The notes below the pieces were generated by a model. That model was given only the letters and a program-made list of their open reading frames with translations, was not told the origin of the DNA and searched no databases. Of a stretch of 64,000 bases of DNA, positions 33,440 through 44,283 are shown piece by piece (position 1 is the first letter of the stretch; every line of letters starts with the position of its first letter). The DNA is from Phialophora verrucosa (lineage: Eukaryota; Ascomycota; Eurotiomycetes; Chaetothyriales; Herpotrichiellaceae). The translations under genes and the position numbers were made by a program. Where the stretch lies: NCBI GenBank assembly GCA_002099365.1, contig MSED01000002.1:744001-808000 (forward strand), written 5' to 3'.

Positions 33440-35363
33440 ATGGCATCACCTTTGACAATCTACGCTGCACTGCTCCTCCTAGCATACCTAGTCGGACTGT
33501 GCTGCTACCGTCTCCTTCTCTCCCCGCTGGCCAGATTCCCGGGCCCCAAGCTCGCGGCCCTGACGCTATGGTACGAGTTCTACTACGATGTCGTCAGACG
33601 GGGACAGTATACGTTCAAGATCAGGGATATGCATGATCGGTACGGTAAGTCATAGGTAGTTTATTTTACTTTGTGTAATTCGACTTGGTACAAGTAGACA
33701 GAGAGCGCACGAGATTCATCATATATCCTGCACTGCTCTTGCTTGCTTGCTTGTTTGCGCGCGCACGCATGGCCACTTACATATCATGGGCGGCCGGTCT
33801 GTGCAGGCCCGATCGTCCGCATCAGCCCTCATGAACTCCACGTCAACGACCCGGCGTTCCTCCCCGTCCTCTACGCCGGGGGAGCCAGACGGCGGGACAA
33901 GTACGCGTGGGCGACTCGCATCTTCGGCGGCTCCGGCGCGGCCATAGCGACGGTGTCCCACGAGGTGCATCGCATGCGAAGGGCCGCCATGAACCGGTAC
34001 TTCTCTAAGGAGAGCGTGCGGCGCCTGGAGCCGATTCTGAGCGCCAACTTCGAGAAGCTGGCGCAGAAACTGGCCGAGTTCAAACGCACCGATCGGCCCT
34101 TGAACGTCAACCTCCCGTTCAGTGCGTTCACGAGCGACATCATCACGGAGTATTGCTTTGGCGAGTCGCACCAGTGGCTGGACAAACCCGGATTCAACGC
34201 CAAGTTCATCGACATGATGGCTAGTGTGCACGAGATGGCCGCGCCGGCCAAACAGTTCAATTTCATGGTCCTGGTGGATAGGCTACCGGACTGGCTTGTT
34301 GAGAAGCAGGACGCGGGCATGGCGGCGTTCATTCAGTTCAGGCGGGTAAGCTCCACGAGTGTTTTGCCCGCGGGCGGGGCGCACACAATGATCCCACACT
34401 TTCCAGCTTGAGCGCGGCGACTAAGTATGTCCTCCAGGAGATGAGAGCCCAGATCGACGACATCAAGGCGAAGCGAGCAGCAAACGTTGGCGCCAAGATG
34501 GGCTCTCCTGTGGCTTCTAACGCGACCATATTCGACTCGATCCTCGATAGTGATCTGGCGGACGAGGAGAAGGAAACCGAGCGGCTGTGGCAGGAAGCAC
34601 AGGTGATTTGCATAGCCGGCACCGAAACGACGGCTTGGGCGTTGTCGGTCCTGACGTTCTATCTGCTCTCACACCCCGAGGTGATGCGGAAACTTCGCAC
34701 AGAGCTCGACGCGGCCATTCCAGACATCTCGGCACGCGTGGCGATCAGGAACCTAGAAAGGCTGCCATACTTGGTATGTTGTGCCCACTTGGACAGTTGA
34801 GCCTGTGCGAGCCTTGAAGCCCCGTGCTGATATGCACCAGACCGCTGTGATTCAAGAGGCGCTCCGGCTGTCATTTGGCGTCAGCACGCGCCTACAAAGG
34901 CTGTGTCCGGATGAAGAGCTCATATACGACGATGGGAAGACACTCTGGAAAATACCTGCTAATGTAAGATTTGCTGAAGCTGTGCCAGCGTTGACCGCAC
35001 AAGCTGAGAGTCTCGTAGACCCCCGTCGGCATGTCCTGTGCACTCATCCATCTCAACCCCAATATCTTCCCCGAGCCGCTCGAATTCGTCCCAGAGCGCT
35101 GGCTGAAAGACCCACAACTCACTCGCTATCTCTGCTCGTTTGCAAAGGGATCTCGGCAATGCGTCGGAATCAACATGGCATACGCACAGTTGTATCTCTG
35201 TGTGGCTGGGATCTTCCGTCGCTACGGTGGTCCTGGCTATCCGGGCCCGATGGGCTACTTCGAGCTGTTCGAGACCACGCGCGAGGATGTGGAGATCCAA
35301 TATGATCTGTTTGTTCCGTTTCCAAAGCAGGGCTCAAAAGGGATTAGGGTTCTCGTACAGTAG
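33440..35363 (+). CDS. Cytochrome P450 monooxygenase (trichodiene-oxygenase-like group)
   Basis: Five exons, 33440-33644, 33807-34345, 34438-34773, 34841-34963 and 35019-35363, give about 515 residues, the normal length. The N-terminus is a membrane anchor (YAALLLLAYLVGLCCYRLLL) followed by the Pro-rich hinge RFPGPK, so the enzyme should sit in the ER membrane. The I-helix motif is AGTETTAW, the K-helix ExxR is in QEALRLSF, the PERF-like motif is VPERWL, and the heme loop is FAKGSRQCVG with Cys449. The early block GQYTFKIRDMHDRYGPIVRISP resembles fungal P450s of the trichodiene-oxygenase-like (CYP58-like) group. The second intron uses the CCTCCAG acceptor at 34437; a nearer CCAG would cause an in-frame stop. 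Substrate unknown; the neighbours do not form a clear biosynthetic cluster. Confidence 0.92.
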
Positions 35364-37534
35364 GCTAAGTGCTCTTGGGCACGAAGTCGCGATCGAGGAT
35401 ACTGTCCGGGTCCTTTTGAGAAGCCTGAAAGTAGCCATCATGCCTTGACACAAGTGTCTTGCCGTGTCCGTCTTCCGAGGCTAACCTCTCATAGATTGAT
35501 ACTTGCTTGAGCTTTCTGGCAATTGCCGCTGCAGCAGCAGATGGAGGAATGATTGAAAGTTCCCAGACACTCACCTTATCTTGAACGATGTCACACCTAC
35601 AGCACCCGAATATTCGTAGTCGCAATTATCCGTAACTTGAGGAGAACTATACCTGATGAAGCCATTCTATCGAGAGAACCGTCTAAGGAGGCATTAGACG
35701 AGTGTGACATGTGCATGTGCCGACTAATGCCATATGCTGGAGTCTGCCCAGATTCTGGTTAGCTTCGAGGAAGCCTGCTCGGCCAGTGATTGTCTGACGA
35801 CCCGCAGCGCGTGCATAGGCTCCCAGGGAAGCCATGAGAGGCAGATAGACCACCATGCAGGGGCCGGGCTGCCGCGTCGCATCCTTCCATGCATCGACAA
35901 AATCGGCGTCGTTGTGGTGCGTTGCATTGATGATCAGGGCCTCCCGCACGAAGATTTGAGTCAAGAAGGCTCGGTGGTAATGTATGACTCTTGATCTTAC
36001 TATGATCTTGCTGGCCCTCTTGAGACTAAAGCATCCGCGCCAAACAAAACGTGGCGGCGATGAGGCTCAGACCCCGGCGCACTTAGATTCCATGCTTCCA
36101 GTGTGCTCGACACGACGGGAGGGCGTCTGTTTCTGGGAGACGCTAATAAAGACTCGTAATCAATCCTGGACGGCGTTGAAAGCTTGCCAAGTGGTACAGA
36201 GCCTCGCCGTACATGCACAGAAGGTGAAAGTCTCCGACCCGGCGACTTTACGCATTGTCCCACTGATTGACAGGCATAGCATTGCCGGGAGGCTGCTCGG
36301 TCAGTAGGGGCTATCTTTGCAAACGTGATAGGCCGATGTACGAAGCTGCTAAGGTGCAGTAAGGCTGGCAAATAAAGACCACCGCAAGCTGAAGATGCCT
36401 CACCACGCTGCAACCGGCTGTCTTGTTTGTTCGCCCAGAGGAGAAAATAGTCGGGTACCGCTTCCTGATACCTGACGCTTGATCCGTGCGGACTGAGTTG
36501 GTCAGGACCATCGCAGTTCGTAGTCGTATTTCGTGCCAGTGCTTGCATGGGCGCTGAATACATCCTTGTCGACTCTGCAGCTACTGCCACAGGAAGACAT
36601 TGACCTCGACGACTGTCTGGCCCAATCATCACCCGAGGATATCAGAAAGATGGCCTGAGAAGGCGCCACTCTCGAGGCTGCTAGCCGGTAGAATTGATAT
36701 CGACCAAAGGCTTTCTGCACAGAATACTCTGGTCAGATTGAGTTGCGGCTTGTGTTGCTTGGGAACAGAGCTTGAATAGATCGGGGAGGTCTATACGAAG
36801 GGCGCCTAGGTGCTGTTCTTATTGGTAGATTAGCTAGCATTGGGCCCCGATAAAGACGGGACAAGCAATGCAGCCCCGGCTTTGAGTAACCCTGTGAACC
36901 CTAAAATGAGCCTGAATACGTAACTTCATTCGATACCATGCTGGCTGCCACGTGATCGCTGACTACGGATGGACGAAGGGTCGCCCTAAGCCCTACCGTA
37001 GTGCGGGAGGCCTGAGGAATATCATCATAGCCACAGCTTTGCGTGCTTTGTGGATTGTGGGACCTTGACCACTGGTCGAGTACGGCTCATAAAGTCCGGT
37101 TAGCACGATGGCCTCATATGGATTTGCTTTATATCTCTCGTCGATAAAGTTGTCGGAATGACGGTCAAAGAACGGCCGCGCTATGTTGTTCCGCAACTTG
37201 CTTCCAAGTAGACTCGACGATCTGTGTGAAATAGTCAGGCACGCTGTCATTGAAAAATGGCCAAAGCAGATCCTCATGGAGTGGCGCCGACCGTTGGAAA
37301 GGGAATCGGAAACGACTCAATACCCTATATCAGGTGAACCCTGCCCGAGAAAGTCGCAATTCACTTGCTCAGTGCTAACTCGAACTGAAGCAAGGTCAAG
37401 CGCCCGATTCTGAGTGGGAGCCCGCAAAGCAAGCACACCCGAGAGACTGAAGCAAGAAGCTGCCGCGACAGTGAGCGAATACACGCAGGCGCCACACTTG
37501 CCACTGCGACACCTCGCCGAAAGCAGCTCCACAG
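35364..37534. other. P450-regulator intergenic region with coding-like debris
   Basis: Two minus-strand segments look protein-coding but match no family known to the annotator: about 35690-35985 (with VREALIINATHHNDADFVDA and VVYLPLMASLGAYARAAG) and about 37010-37200 (with FFDRHSDNFIDERYKANPYE and LTGLYEPYSTSGQGP). Neither has a convincing start, stop or splice partner. They may be pieces of one decayed gene, or exons of a gene whose model was missed. Confidence 0.35.
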
Positions 37535-38996
37535 CAAAGTCAGAAGCGGCTGTGATACCTGCAGTATGTGCTCTGCCAATCCTCCTTTCTTCCTTCTCCT
37601 CCGCACTTTGCTAACGGCTTCAGAACGGAGAAGAGTTAAGTGCGACGAAGCCAAGCCTAGCTGTAAAAGGTCTGGGAGTTCTAAGGTGTCTTTGAGCACC
37701 CATACTCACTGTTTGCACAGATGCTCAAGCTCCGGTCGAAAATGTCTTGGCTACAACGTCCCCAAGCCATGGATGTTTGACGGGGCCACCCCAACAAGAG
37801 CAATGGTCAATCGGGACAAACGTACCCCTGCCGACGCCGAGCCGGCGGAGGATTCCGACAATGTTGACTCGCGAGCGGATGAATGGCTGGCACAGCCAAA
37901 TCCGCATTTGTTGATGTCGGTCAATCCGTCCTTTGGAGCTACTCCGAACGAGATGCGGAGCTTGGATTTTTGGCTGGACCAGACCGGCCCGACGCTGGCC
38001 AACTACGGGCCCAATTTCGGGTTCTGGTGCGGCTTGATCCCCATGTGGGCGTGGGAGTCGGATATAATTCGACACCTTCTGGTAGCGACGACCCTTGTTG
38101 ACGAAGAGCTGGGTCTATATCGCACGGCGAGATCATCAGAACTCAGTCCCACGGTTATCTGGCACTACCATGCGGCAATTAAGAGGATGGCCACGGCAAG
38201 ACAACCCAACAAATTCTGCCTGACACTTGCATCGATGCTCGCCTGGGTGTTTGAGACGTTGCAAAAGAATTACTCTGCTGCCAAAATTCACATCCAAGCG
38301 GCGTCGCAGCTGCTATCGGAACTTGCAGCGCCATCGAACAAGCCGGATAAATCGACGCTGGACCTGATAGTGCAGATAAAACCGATGCTCCAACTGAGTG
38401 CATCATACACCAAGGCCATTTGCGAAGATGACACTGACCTCCTGGATACTCTGACCGAGGAGCCGATTGCCGTTCGTGCAGAAGACCTCATCATCCCCCC
38501 TGTTCAGTCGCTCATCCACGTGCGGGACCTCTTGTGGGACTCGACCTCGAGGTATTTGGCGACTGAGAAGACGGAGTACTCTGCTCGTGTGCAGCGACTC
38601 TACATTAAAAATTGGCACAAGGCTAAGCGGCAGTATTGCAGCTGCAGTAAAAAGGAGTCCCACCTATCCAAGAAGACTGTGCAACTCTACTTCAATCTTG
38701 GTATGGCGTTTCTTCCCGAAAATGAAGCCGGTACTTTCAGCTATCACGCGACTCCAGACGCCATTAGGCATCTGCTGGAAGCATATGAGCGAGTGGTCGT
38801 AGAGAAGCACACGAACAGTTTCAGACCAGAATACGAGAGCATCGACGAAACGATTGCGATGGCTTTGGAATTGATTCTGGGTCAAATCCACCACGTGCAT
38901 CTTCGTGCACGCGCTGCGCTGCTTCTACAGAAGCTGACGGTACACCCTGAAAAGCTGGAAATTCGCCGGACTATGCCAGTCCGCAAGTCCGATTAG
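37535..38996 (+). CDS. Zn2Cys6 transcription factor, start not found
   Basis: Exons up to 37563, 37624-37669 and 37721-38996 assemble a perfect binuclear zinc cluster: GCDTC, then KRRRVKCDEAKPSCKRC and SSSGRKCLGY. The spacing is CX2CX6CX6CX2CX6C, as in Gal4-type regulators. The rest (about 420 residues) has FWLDQTGPTLANYGPNF and helical segments typical of the fungal-specific transcription factor middle region (Fungal_trans_2 type). The protein should be a nuclear DNA-binding regulator. The frame of the first exon is open from 37389 but contains no ATG at all, so the start lies in an undetected upstream exon or has been lost. The start coordinate given is the most likely acceptor of that exon (CCACAG, 37534). 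It ends 24 bases before the class II aldolase-like gene on the other strand. Confidence 0.75.
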
Positions 38997-39019
38997 GCCG
39001 AGATGGAATGGTCGATTTT

Positions 39020-39853
39020 TCATTGCCACAACGGATTCTGCTTGATCTCAGCCATCCACAACGGCCACACCTTCGTGATACAAGCCCGGTCCATTGGCGC
39101 ACAGGCCTCGATTTCCGCGCGGCTTAGAAAATGGATAGGTTGATGGGAGTGCACATTGCTTCTCTGCTCGGCTTGAGCTTGCACACGAGCGTTCTCGACG
39201 GTGTAGATGGCGTTATATACGGCCTCTTCGATCGAGTCACCAAGGGCCACAAAGCCATGACCACGTTGCAGAACAACTTTGTGGTAGGGGTATTGCCCAG
39301 AGGGCTTGTCTGCGGCCGCGGCAAGGCTCTCGCCAAGACGATAGTCATTCACCAACAAATGCCGTTTCCCCTTTTCGTGTTCAGAATTGTACGCGCCGGC
39401 AATATCCCATACTGGCACGGATTCCCCAAGGAACCCGGTCTTGTGGATGATTGGTCTTAAGGCCGATGTAGTCGATTGGGCTTGGCTTGCAGATCCAGAT
39501 GTGACGGTATAGGCGAGGACATCCAAAGCATGGCTATGCACGACACTATGCACATCCGGGAATTTCGCGAGGATCGCCGCATGGATGTGGTGCTCTGAAT
39601 AAGGGGACACGAAAAGGCCGTCTTTGACGGGTTGGCCGTCCCTGATCCGGTATTCTGTGAAGACATCTGGAGAGGTGATCAATGCGGCAGCCGTACCGGT
39701 CAGAAAGCACGCCGTGGGGTCCTCAGGATTGCGGACTGAGATGTGGCCGAATCCATCCAGAATATCGTGGTGATGTAAGATGTGTGAAGCGTGCATCAGC
39801 TTCTCCCGCAGTTCGGCGGCGGTTGGAGGTTTCTGGGAGCTTGCCATCGTCAT
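39020..39853 (-). CDS. Class II aldolase/adducin-family protein
   Basis: A single exon of 277 residues (a second ATG is two codons in). The fold is recognisable from the GFGHISVRNP start, the SEHHIHAAILAKFPDVHSVVHSHA block (two zinc ligands in HSH) and QRGHGFVALGDSIEEAVY, carrying the third His. A Glu in PYSEHHIHA fits the catalytic acid of L-fuculose-phosphate aldolase-like enzymes. Family members are metal-dependent aldolases or epimerases of sugar phosphates and related acids, and fungal ones are mostly unassigned. It converges tail to tail with the Zn2Cys6 gene. Confidence 0.88.
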   Translation of the reverse strand: MTMASSQKPPTAAELREKLMHASHILHHHDILDGFGHISVRNPEDPTACFLTGTAAALITSPDVFTEYRIRDGQPVKDGLFVSPYSEHHIHAAILAKFPDVHSVVHSHALDVLAYTVTSGSASQAQSTTSALRPIIHKTGFLGESVPVWDIAGAYNSEHEKGKRHLLVNDYRLGESLAAAADKPSGQYPYHKVVLQRGHGFVALGDSIEEAVYNAIYTVENARVQAQAEQRSNVHSHQPIHFLSRAEIEACAPMDRACITKVWPLWMAEIKQNPLWQ

Positions 39854-40185
39854 ATCGATCTTGCTATAAGGCCCTTGTACGAGTAGGACAGGGATTCAAC
39901 ACCGTCACGTACTTATATGCTCAAGATACGGCGAGATGTCCCCATTGAAGGTGGTTGTAGCATCTCCAGCACCCAATCGGAGATGAGATAAGTCCGAGCC
40001 CGACAGTCGCAATCGTCGAACTGTAAATTGCTTCCAGGCAACCAACCTCTGGTTCTTGCAGCGATCTCTGAAAATAAGGCCCGTTCTGGAAGCAATTTGG
40101 TTCTTAACACCGCTGTGAGGAAGCGGGAGACCTCTGCCGCGTCGCACTGTGCAGGATAAGTGTTTGATCGTTGGCAGATATTGCT
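39854..40185. other. Intergenic region, aldolase promoter
   Basis: It holds the promoter of the class II aldolase-like gene and the 3' flank of the LENG1-like gene, both minus strand. Nothing else is supported. Confidence 0.5.
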
Positions 40186-41103
40186 TCAGTCATGTTGCCC
40201 TTCGTTGGGCCTTCTGTCTTCGCGCCGTCGATGCCGGTTGTGGTGATCCCGGGCTCTGTGTGTTGACTGGGGTTCGTGCCGGTGTCGGTGATTTCGGCCA
40301 TGTTGATGGCGATGGTGATGGTGCCTGTGGACTTTTCCGTTCTCTGAGTCGTGCTTGTCTCTCAGGACTTTTGATTTGGTGTATCCATCTTCCAAATTAA
40401 AGTCCTCGAGACTGGCGAGGTCATCATCGTCCAGGTCTCTTCTTTTCTTGTCGTGCTTCTCCTTCCTCGCCAGCCTTTCCACCTCTTCCAGGTCACGCTC
40501 GCGCTGGGCCATCCAACTCTTTCTTGCTTTCTCATTCTCGCGGAGAGCCTTGACACCCTTCTTCATGGCAGCAAGTGGATCGTTTGCATTGAGGCGTGCG
40601 ATTTCTCTTTGTTGCCTGCGCGGATTGTCGTCACCCCATTTGTCTCGCTCGGGCTCGAGAGATGTGTACCAAGTCGCTTTAGAATTTCGGTCGCGGCCAG
40701 TGGCGTCGGTGAGATAGACTGTATACGGATCTTTGTCTTTTTCTTGATCGAGGTGGGGTTTCTTCTGAGGTGGCGTAGGGACCAAAGAAATGTGACCCTC
40801 TACATCTAATGCTGAGCTGTGATCTCGCTTCCTACCGCTTGCAGCAGTAGTTGTGCTCTCCACAGCAAGCCTAATATCGCGATCGGTGTCATCTTCGCCT
40901 GGTAGCTTCCGCTTTAAGCTCTTCCGATCTCTCGTGGTGTGTTGCTTCAGAAGCTCTAGTCGATCGTCTGCCTCGTTTTGTAGGCTGCGCTTTTCTTGCT
41001 CGATTGCCGTGCGGCGTGCTTCGGCTTCATCGCGCTTCACCCGCTCGATATTGGCCGGAGCATATACGTTCCACGACTTCTTGGACAGCAAATGGAGGGG
41101 CAT
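40186..41103 (-). CDS. CIR-N-domain protein, LENG1-like
   Basis: A single exon of 305 residues from the ATG at 41103. The first 40 residues, LHLLSKKSWNVYAPANIERVKRDEA, match the N-terminal CIR (Cir_N) domain of leukocyte-receptor-cluster member 1-like proteins, whose metazoan members link to RNA processing. The rest is highly charged, with a conserved WYTSLEPERDKWGDD block, long Lys/Arg/Glu helices and a His/Arg-rich tail (HRHHHHRHQHGRNHRHRH). It is probably a nuclear protein. The ORF extends upstream to an ATG at 41202, but that adds only unrelated residues and runs into the shared promoter. It is divergent from SEC18, with 311 bases between the starts. Confidence 0.82.
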   Translation of the reverse strand: MPLHLLSKKSWNVYAPANIERVKRDEAEARRTAIEQEKRSLQNEADDRLELLKQHTTRDRKSLKRKLPGEDDTDRDIRLAVESTTTAASGRKRDHSSALDVEGHISLVPTPPQKKPHLDQEKDKDPYTVYLTDATGRDRNSKATWYTSLEPERDKWGDDNPRRQQREIARLNANDPLAAMKKGVKALRENEKARKSWMAQRERDLEEVERLARKEKHDKKRRDLDDDDLASLEDFNLEDGYTKSKVLRDKHDSENGKVHRHHHHRHQHGRNHRHRHEPQSTHRARDHHNRHRRREDRRPNEGQHD

Positions 41104-41414
41104 ATCGAGGATTGTTTGATTAAGATAGTGTGTGGGGTGCCCGGGGATAGACAGAAGAGGCAAGGCTGAGACCATGGTGAGGTAAGGCTGAGGCACCGGC
41201 AAAACATCGGTTTGCGGAGTTGGAGGATGTCATCTTCGACCAGGGCTGTGCTCAGGCGGCGCAGTTGAGACCTTTTGTTTGAGGTTGCGCTACCTGTCTG
41301 TATCAGTCGAATTTGGTTTTGCGAAAGGTGTCTTTAACCTAACACGCTCACTATTTCACCCTCCACACACTCCCGCCTCCCTCCCGATAACTTCCCTTCT
41401 CCCAACCCCCGACC
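41104..41414. promoter_or_regulatory. Divergent promoter of LENG1-like gene and SEC18
   Basis: The 311-base spacer separates two start codons on opposite strands. The SEC18 side ends in a C- and T-rich leader. It must hold both promoters; no defined factor site was assigned. Confidence 0.6.
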
Positions 41415-43982
41415 ATGTCCTTCCTCAATAGAAACAACCTATTTGGCAGCCCTGGCGGGCAGTCTCGCGACCATTATGGCCAACAGCCCAGTCCAAACAG
41501 AGGTCCGCGCCCGGGTTATCAAGGTGGTCCTCCCGGCGGATACGACACGCCTATGAACAATGGATACGATTCACCCCGATCGGGATATGGCAGCCCTGGT
41601 CTACCGGCAAGAAACATGCCTCCTCCGCGTCAGGTTGGCCACCAGCATAGTTCTAGTAGAGGCGGGGGCGGCCACAGACCCCAGGGAGGCGCCTTGACCT
41701 TACAGCCTACAAAAGCACCTGACAACACGTTTACCTTTCGAAACCTGGTGGCGGTCTCGAGCCAGGACTTTCCTCCCACCTACGATGGCACAGACATCTT
41801 CCTGCTCATCAACGGCATGTACGTTGTCTCGGCACGGCCTCTTGATCCATTCCCACGAGGCACCATTGGCCTGTCAGAACCGCAACGATCATGGATGGGT
41901 GTGGCGTTGACAGATCTACTGCAAGCGGAAATCTATGACCCCTTCACTCAGGGTGGACAGGCATATATTGGTGCTATGGATATCGAAGTTGGCTTTGCTA
42001 GTACCAGAAAGACGACAGATACACCTTATGACCAAGATGACTTGGCCAAAGAAATTATCAAGGTATGATGCCGATGGCGGCAATCCAGGTAGCACCACGC
42101 TGATGCCGGACAGCTCTTCCAAAATCAGATGTTCGCTCCGAGCCAGCGATTCCTGATGGACCTCAGGAGCATTCCCCTGAACCTGACAGTCAAGACCGTT
42201 CAATTGGCCGACTTGAGCGAGAGGGCCGCTTCTACGACATCGGACCCTCATGCCAAAGGTATCTTGACACCCCAAACCCAGATCAATTTCTTCAAGGATG
42301 GCAAGACTCCGATAAATCTGAAGGCTTCGTCAAGGCGGCCGGCCGCAAATTCCATCATCGCGCCCGACTTCAAATTCGAAGACATGGGCATCGGTGGTTT
42401 AGATGCTGAATTCGTCACTATTTTCCGAAGAGCGTTCGCTTCGAGAGTATTTCCTCCTGGTCTAGTCGAGAAATTAGGCATTCAGCACGTCAAGGGTATT
42501 CTGCTGTACGGCCCTCCTGGCACTGGCAAGACCTTGATCGCCCGACAGATCGGAAAGATGCTCAATGCAAGAGAGCCAAAAGTCATCAACGGACCCGAAG
42601 TCTTGAACAAATATGTCGGCCAATCCGAGGAGAACATTCGTAAACTCTTCGCCGACGCCGAGAAAGAGTACAAGGAAAAAGGTGACGAGTCAGGTCTGCA
42701 CATCATCATCTTTGATGAACTGGACGCGGTATGTAAGCAAAGAGGCAGCGGAGCCGGCGGCGGCACTGGCGTCGGCGACAGCGTGGTGAACCAACTTCTC
42801 TCAAAACTCGACGGCGTCGACCAACTCAACAATATCCTCTTGATCGGCATGACGAATCGAAAAGACATGATTGACGACGCTCTCCTCCGACCCGGTCGCC
42901 TCGAATTACACATGGAAATCGCCCTTCCGGACGAACATGGTCGTGCTCAAATCCTCAAAATCCATACCGAGAAGATGCGCGTCAACCACGTCCTCGACCC
43001 TGATGTCGATGTGGCGGATCTGGCGCACAGAACCAAGAACTTCTCCGGCGCCGAGATCGCCGGATTGGTCAAATCAGCTACGTCGTTTGCCTTTTCTCGG
43101 CACATCAAAGTCGGCACCATGGCAGGCATCACGGACGACGTCGCCGACATGAAAGTCAAACAACAGGACTTCGAGAATGCGTTGGACGAAGTCAAGCCCG
43201 CGTTCGGTGTCTCCGAAGAGGAACTCAGCTACTGTCTCCGCGGCGGCGTGATCCACTTCAGCCAGTATATCAAAGACGTGCTTGAAGAAGGCAACCTCTT
43301 TGTCGAACAAGTCCGCAACCCAGAATCCACACCGCTCTTCTCTGTCTGTCTCCACGGTCCTCCTGGGTGCGGCAAAACTGCTTTGGCCGCAAAGATCGCC
43401 ATCGACAGCGGCTACCCGTTCATCAAACTGATCAGCAACAAAGACACGCTCGAAATGTCCGAATCCCAGAAGATCGGATACCTGTCCAAAGTGTTCATGG
43501 ATGCATACAAGTCGCCCATGTCCTGCGTCGTCCTCGACGATATAGAGGAGTATACCGAGTGGACGCCCATCGGGCCACGCTTCAGCAATCCTATCCTCAA
43601 GTCGCTGGTCGCGCTGTTGCGCAAAGCTCCTCCCCCGGGTCGAAGCCTGTTGATCATCGTGACGGCAACGGAACGCTCGGTGCTGCAACAGCTCGACTTT
43701 TGGCGGCACTTCAACAGCGACATCCCCGTCGCGAACGTCCGCACCTACGACGAACTCGAGCACATTATGAATGAATCCAAGACGTTCCAAGGCGGGGAGG
43801 TCGCCAAAGCAATCGCCGAGATCAAGGACATCACGCGCTCGGATGCAGTTGGCGTGGGCGTCAAGCATGTCTTGCAGGCCATCGAGACCGCCAAGTTCGA
43901 TACAGACAGAGTTAGCAGGTTTGCAGGCACGCTGAGTAGGAGTATTGCAGAGCGGGGCGATGGAGGAAGCGCCTTTCGATAA
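41415..43982 (+). CDS. SEC18: SEC18/NSF AAA ATPase
   Basis: Two exons, 41415-42062 and 42114-43982, give about 838 residues. The N-terminus (about 1-100) is a disordered Gly/Pro-rich extension usual in filamentous fungi. The N-domain follows (FTFRNLVAVSSQDFP, GTIGLSEPQRSW). D1 has Walker A GPPGTGKTL (about 350), Walker B IIIFDELDAV and NRKDMIDDALLRPGRLE. D2 has GPPGCGKTALA (about 633) and CVVLDDIEEY. The protein disassembles SNARE complexes after membrane fusion in the secretory and endocytic pathways. Confidence 0.97.
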
Positions 43983-44283
43983 AAGGGCGGCGGCCCCTGT
44001 GATTGCCACTGGCGTTATATATAATGAGACGAGCACTAGATCCTGAAGGCGTATGGGCGTCCAAAGCGTATGTACCTACCCACGCAATATGCGTGCAGAT
44101 TAAACAATTCGAATGAAGAATGAGAATGAAATTGCGTCTGATCAATTTGTCTATTACTTTTGTCCATCTCAGACAGTGCCGTACTGTACTGTATGCGCGC
44201 GCATGAAGTGACAAGCTCTAACTTAGACACTGCATACCAGCGCCTTTCGAGCCTCATAATACTACGTACTACGAGTACTGAAG

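Noticed and set aside
33440..39853. Secondary-metabolite biosynthetic cluster
   Set aside because: There is no polyketide synthase, NRPS, terpene synthase or prenyltransferase in the window; a P450 and a regulator alone are not enough.
43074..44036. 320-codon minus-strand ORF opposite SEC18
   Set aside because: It lies antisense to the conserved D2 domain and has no own motif.
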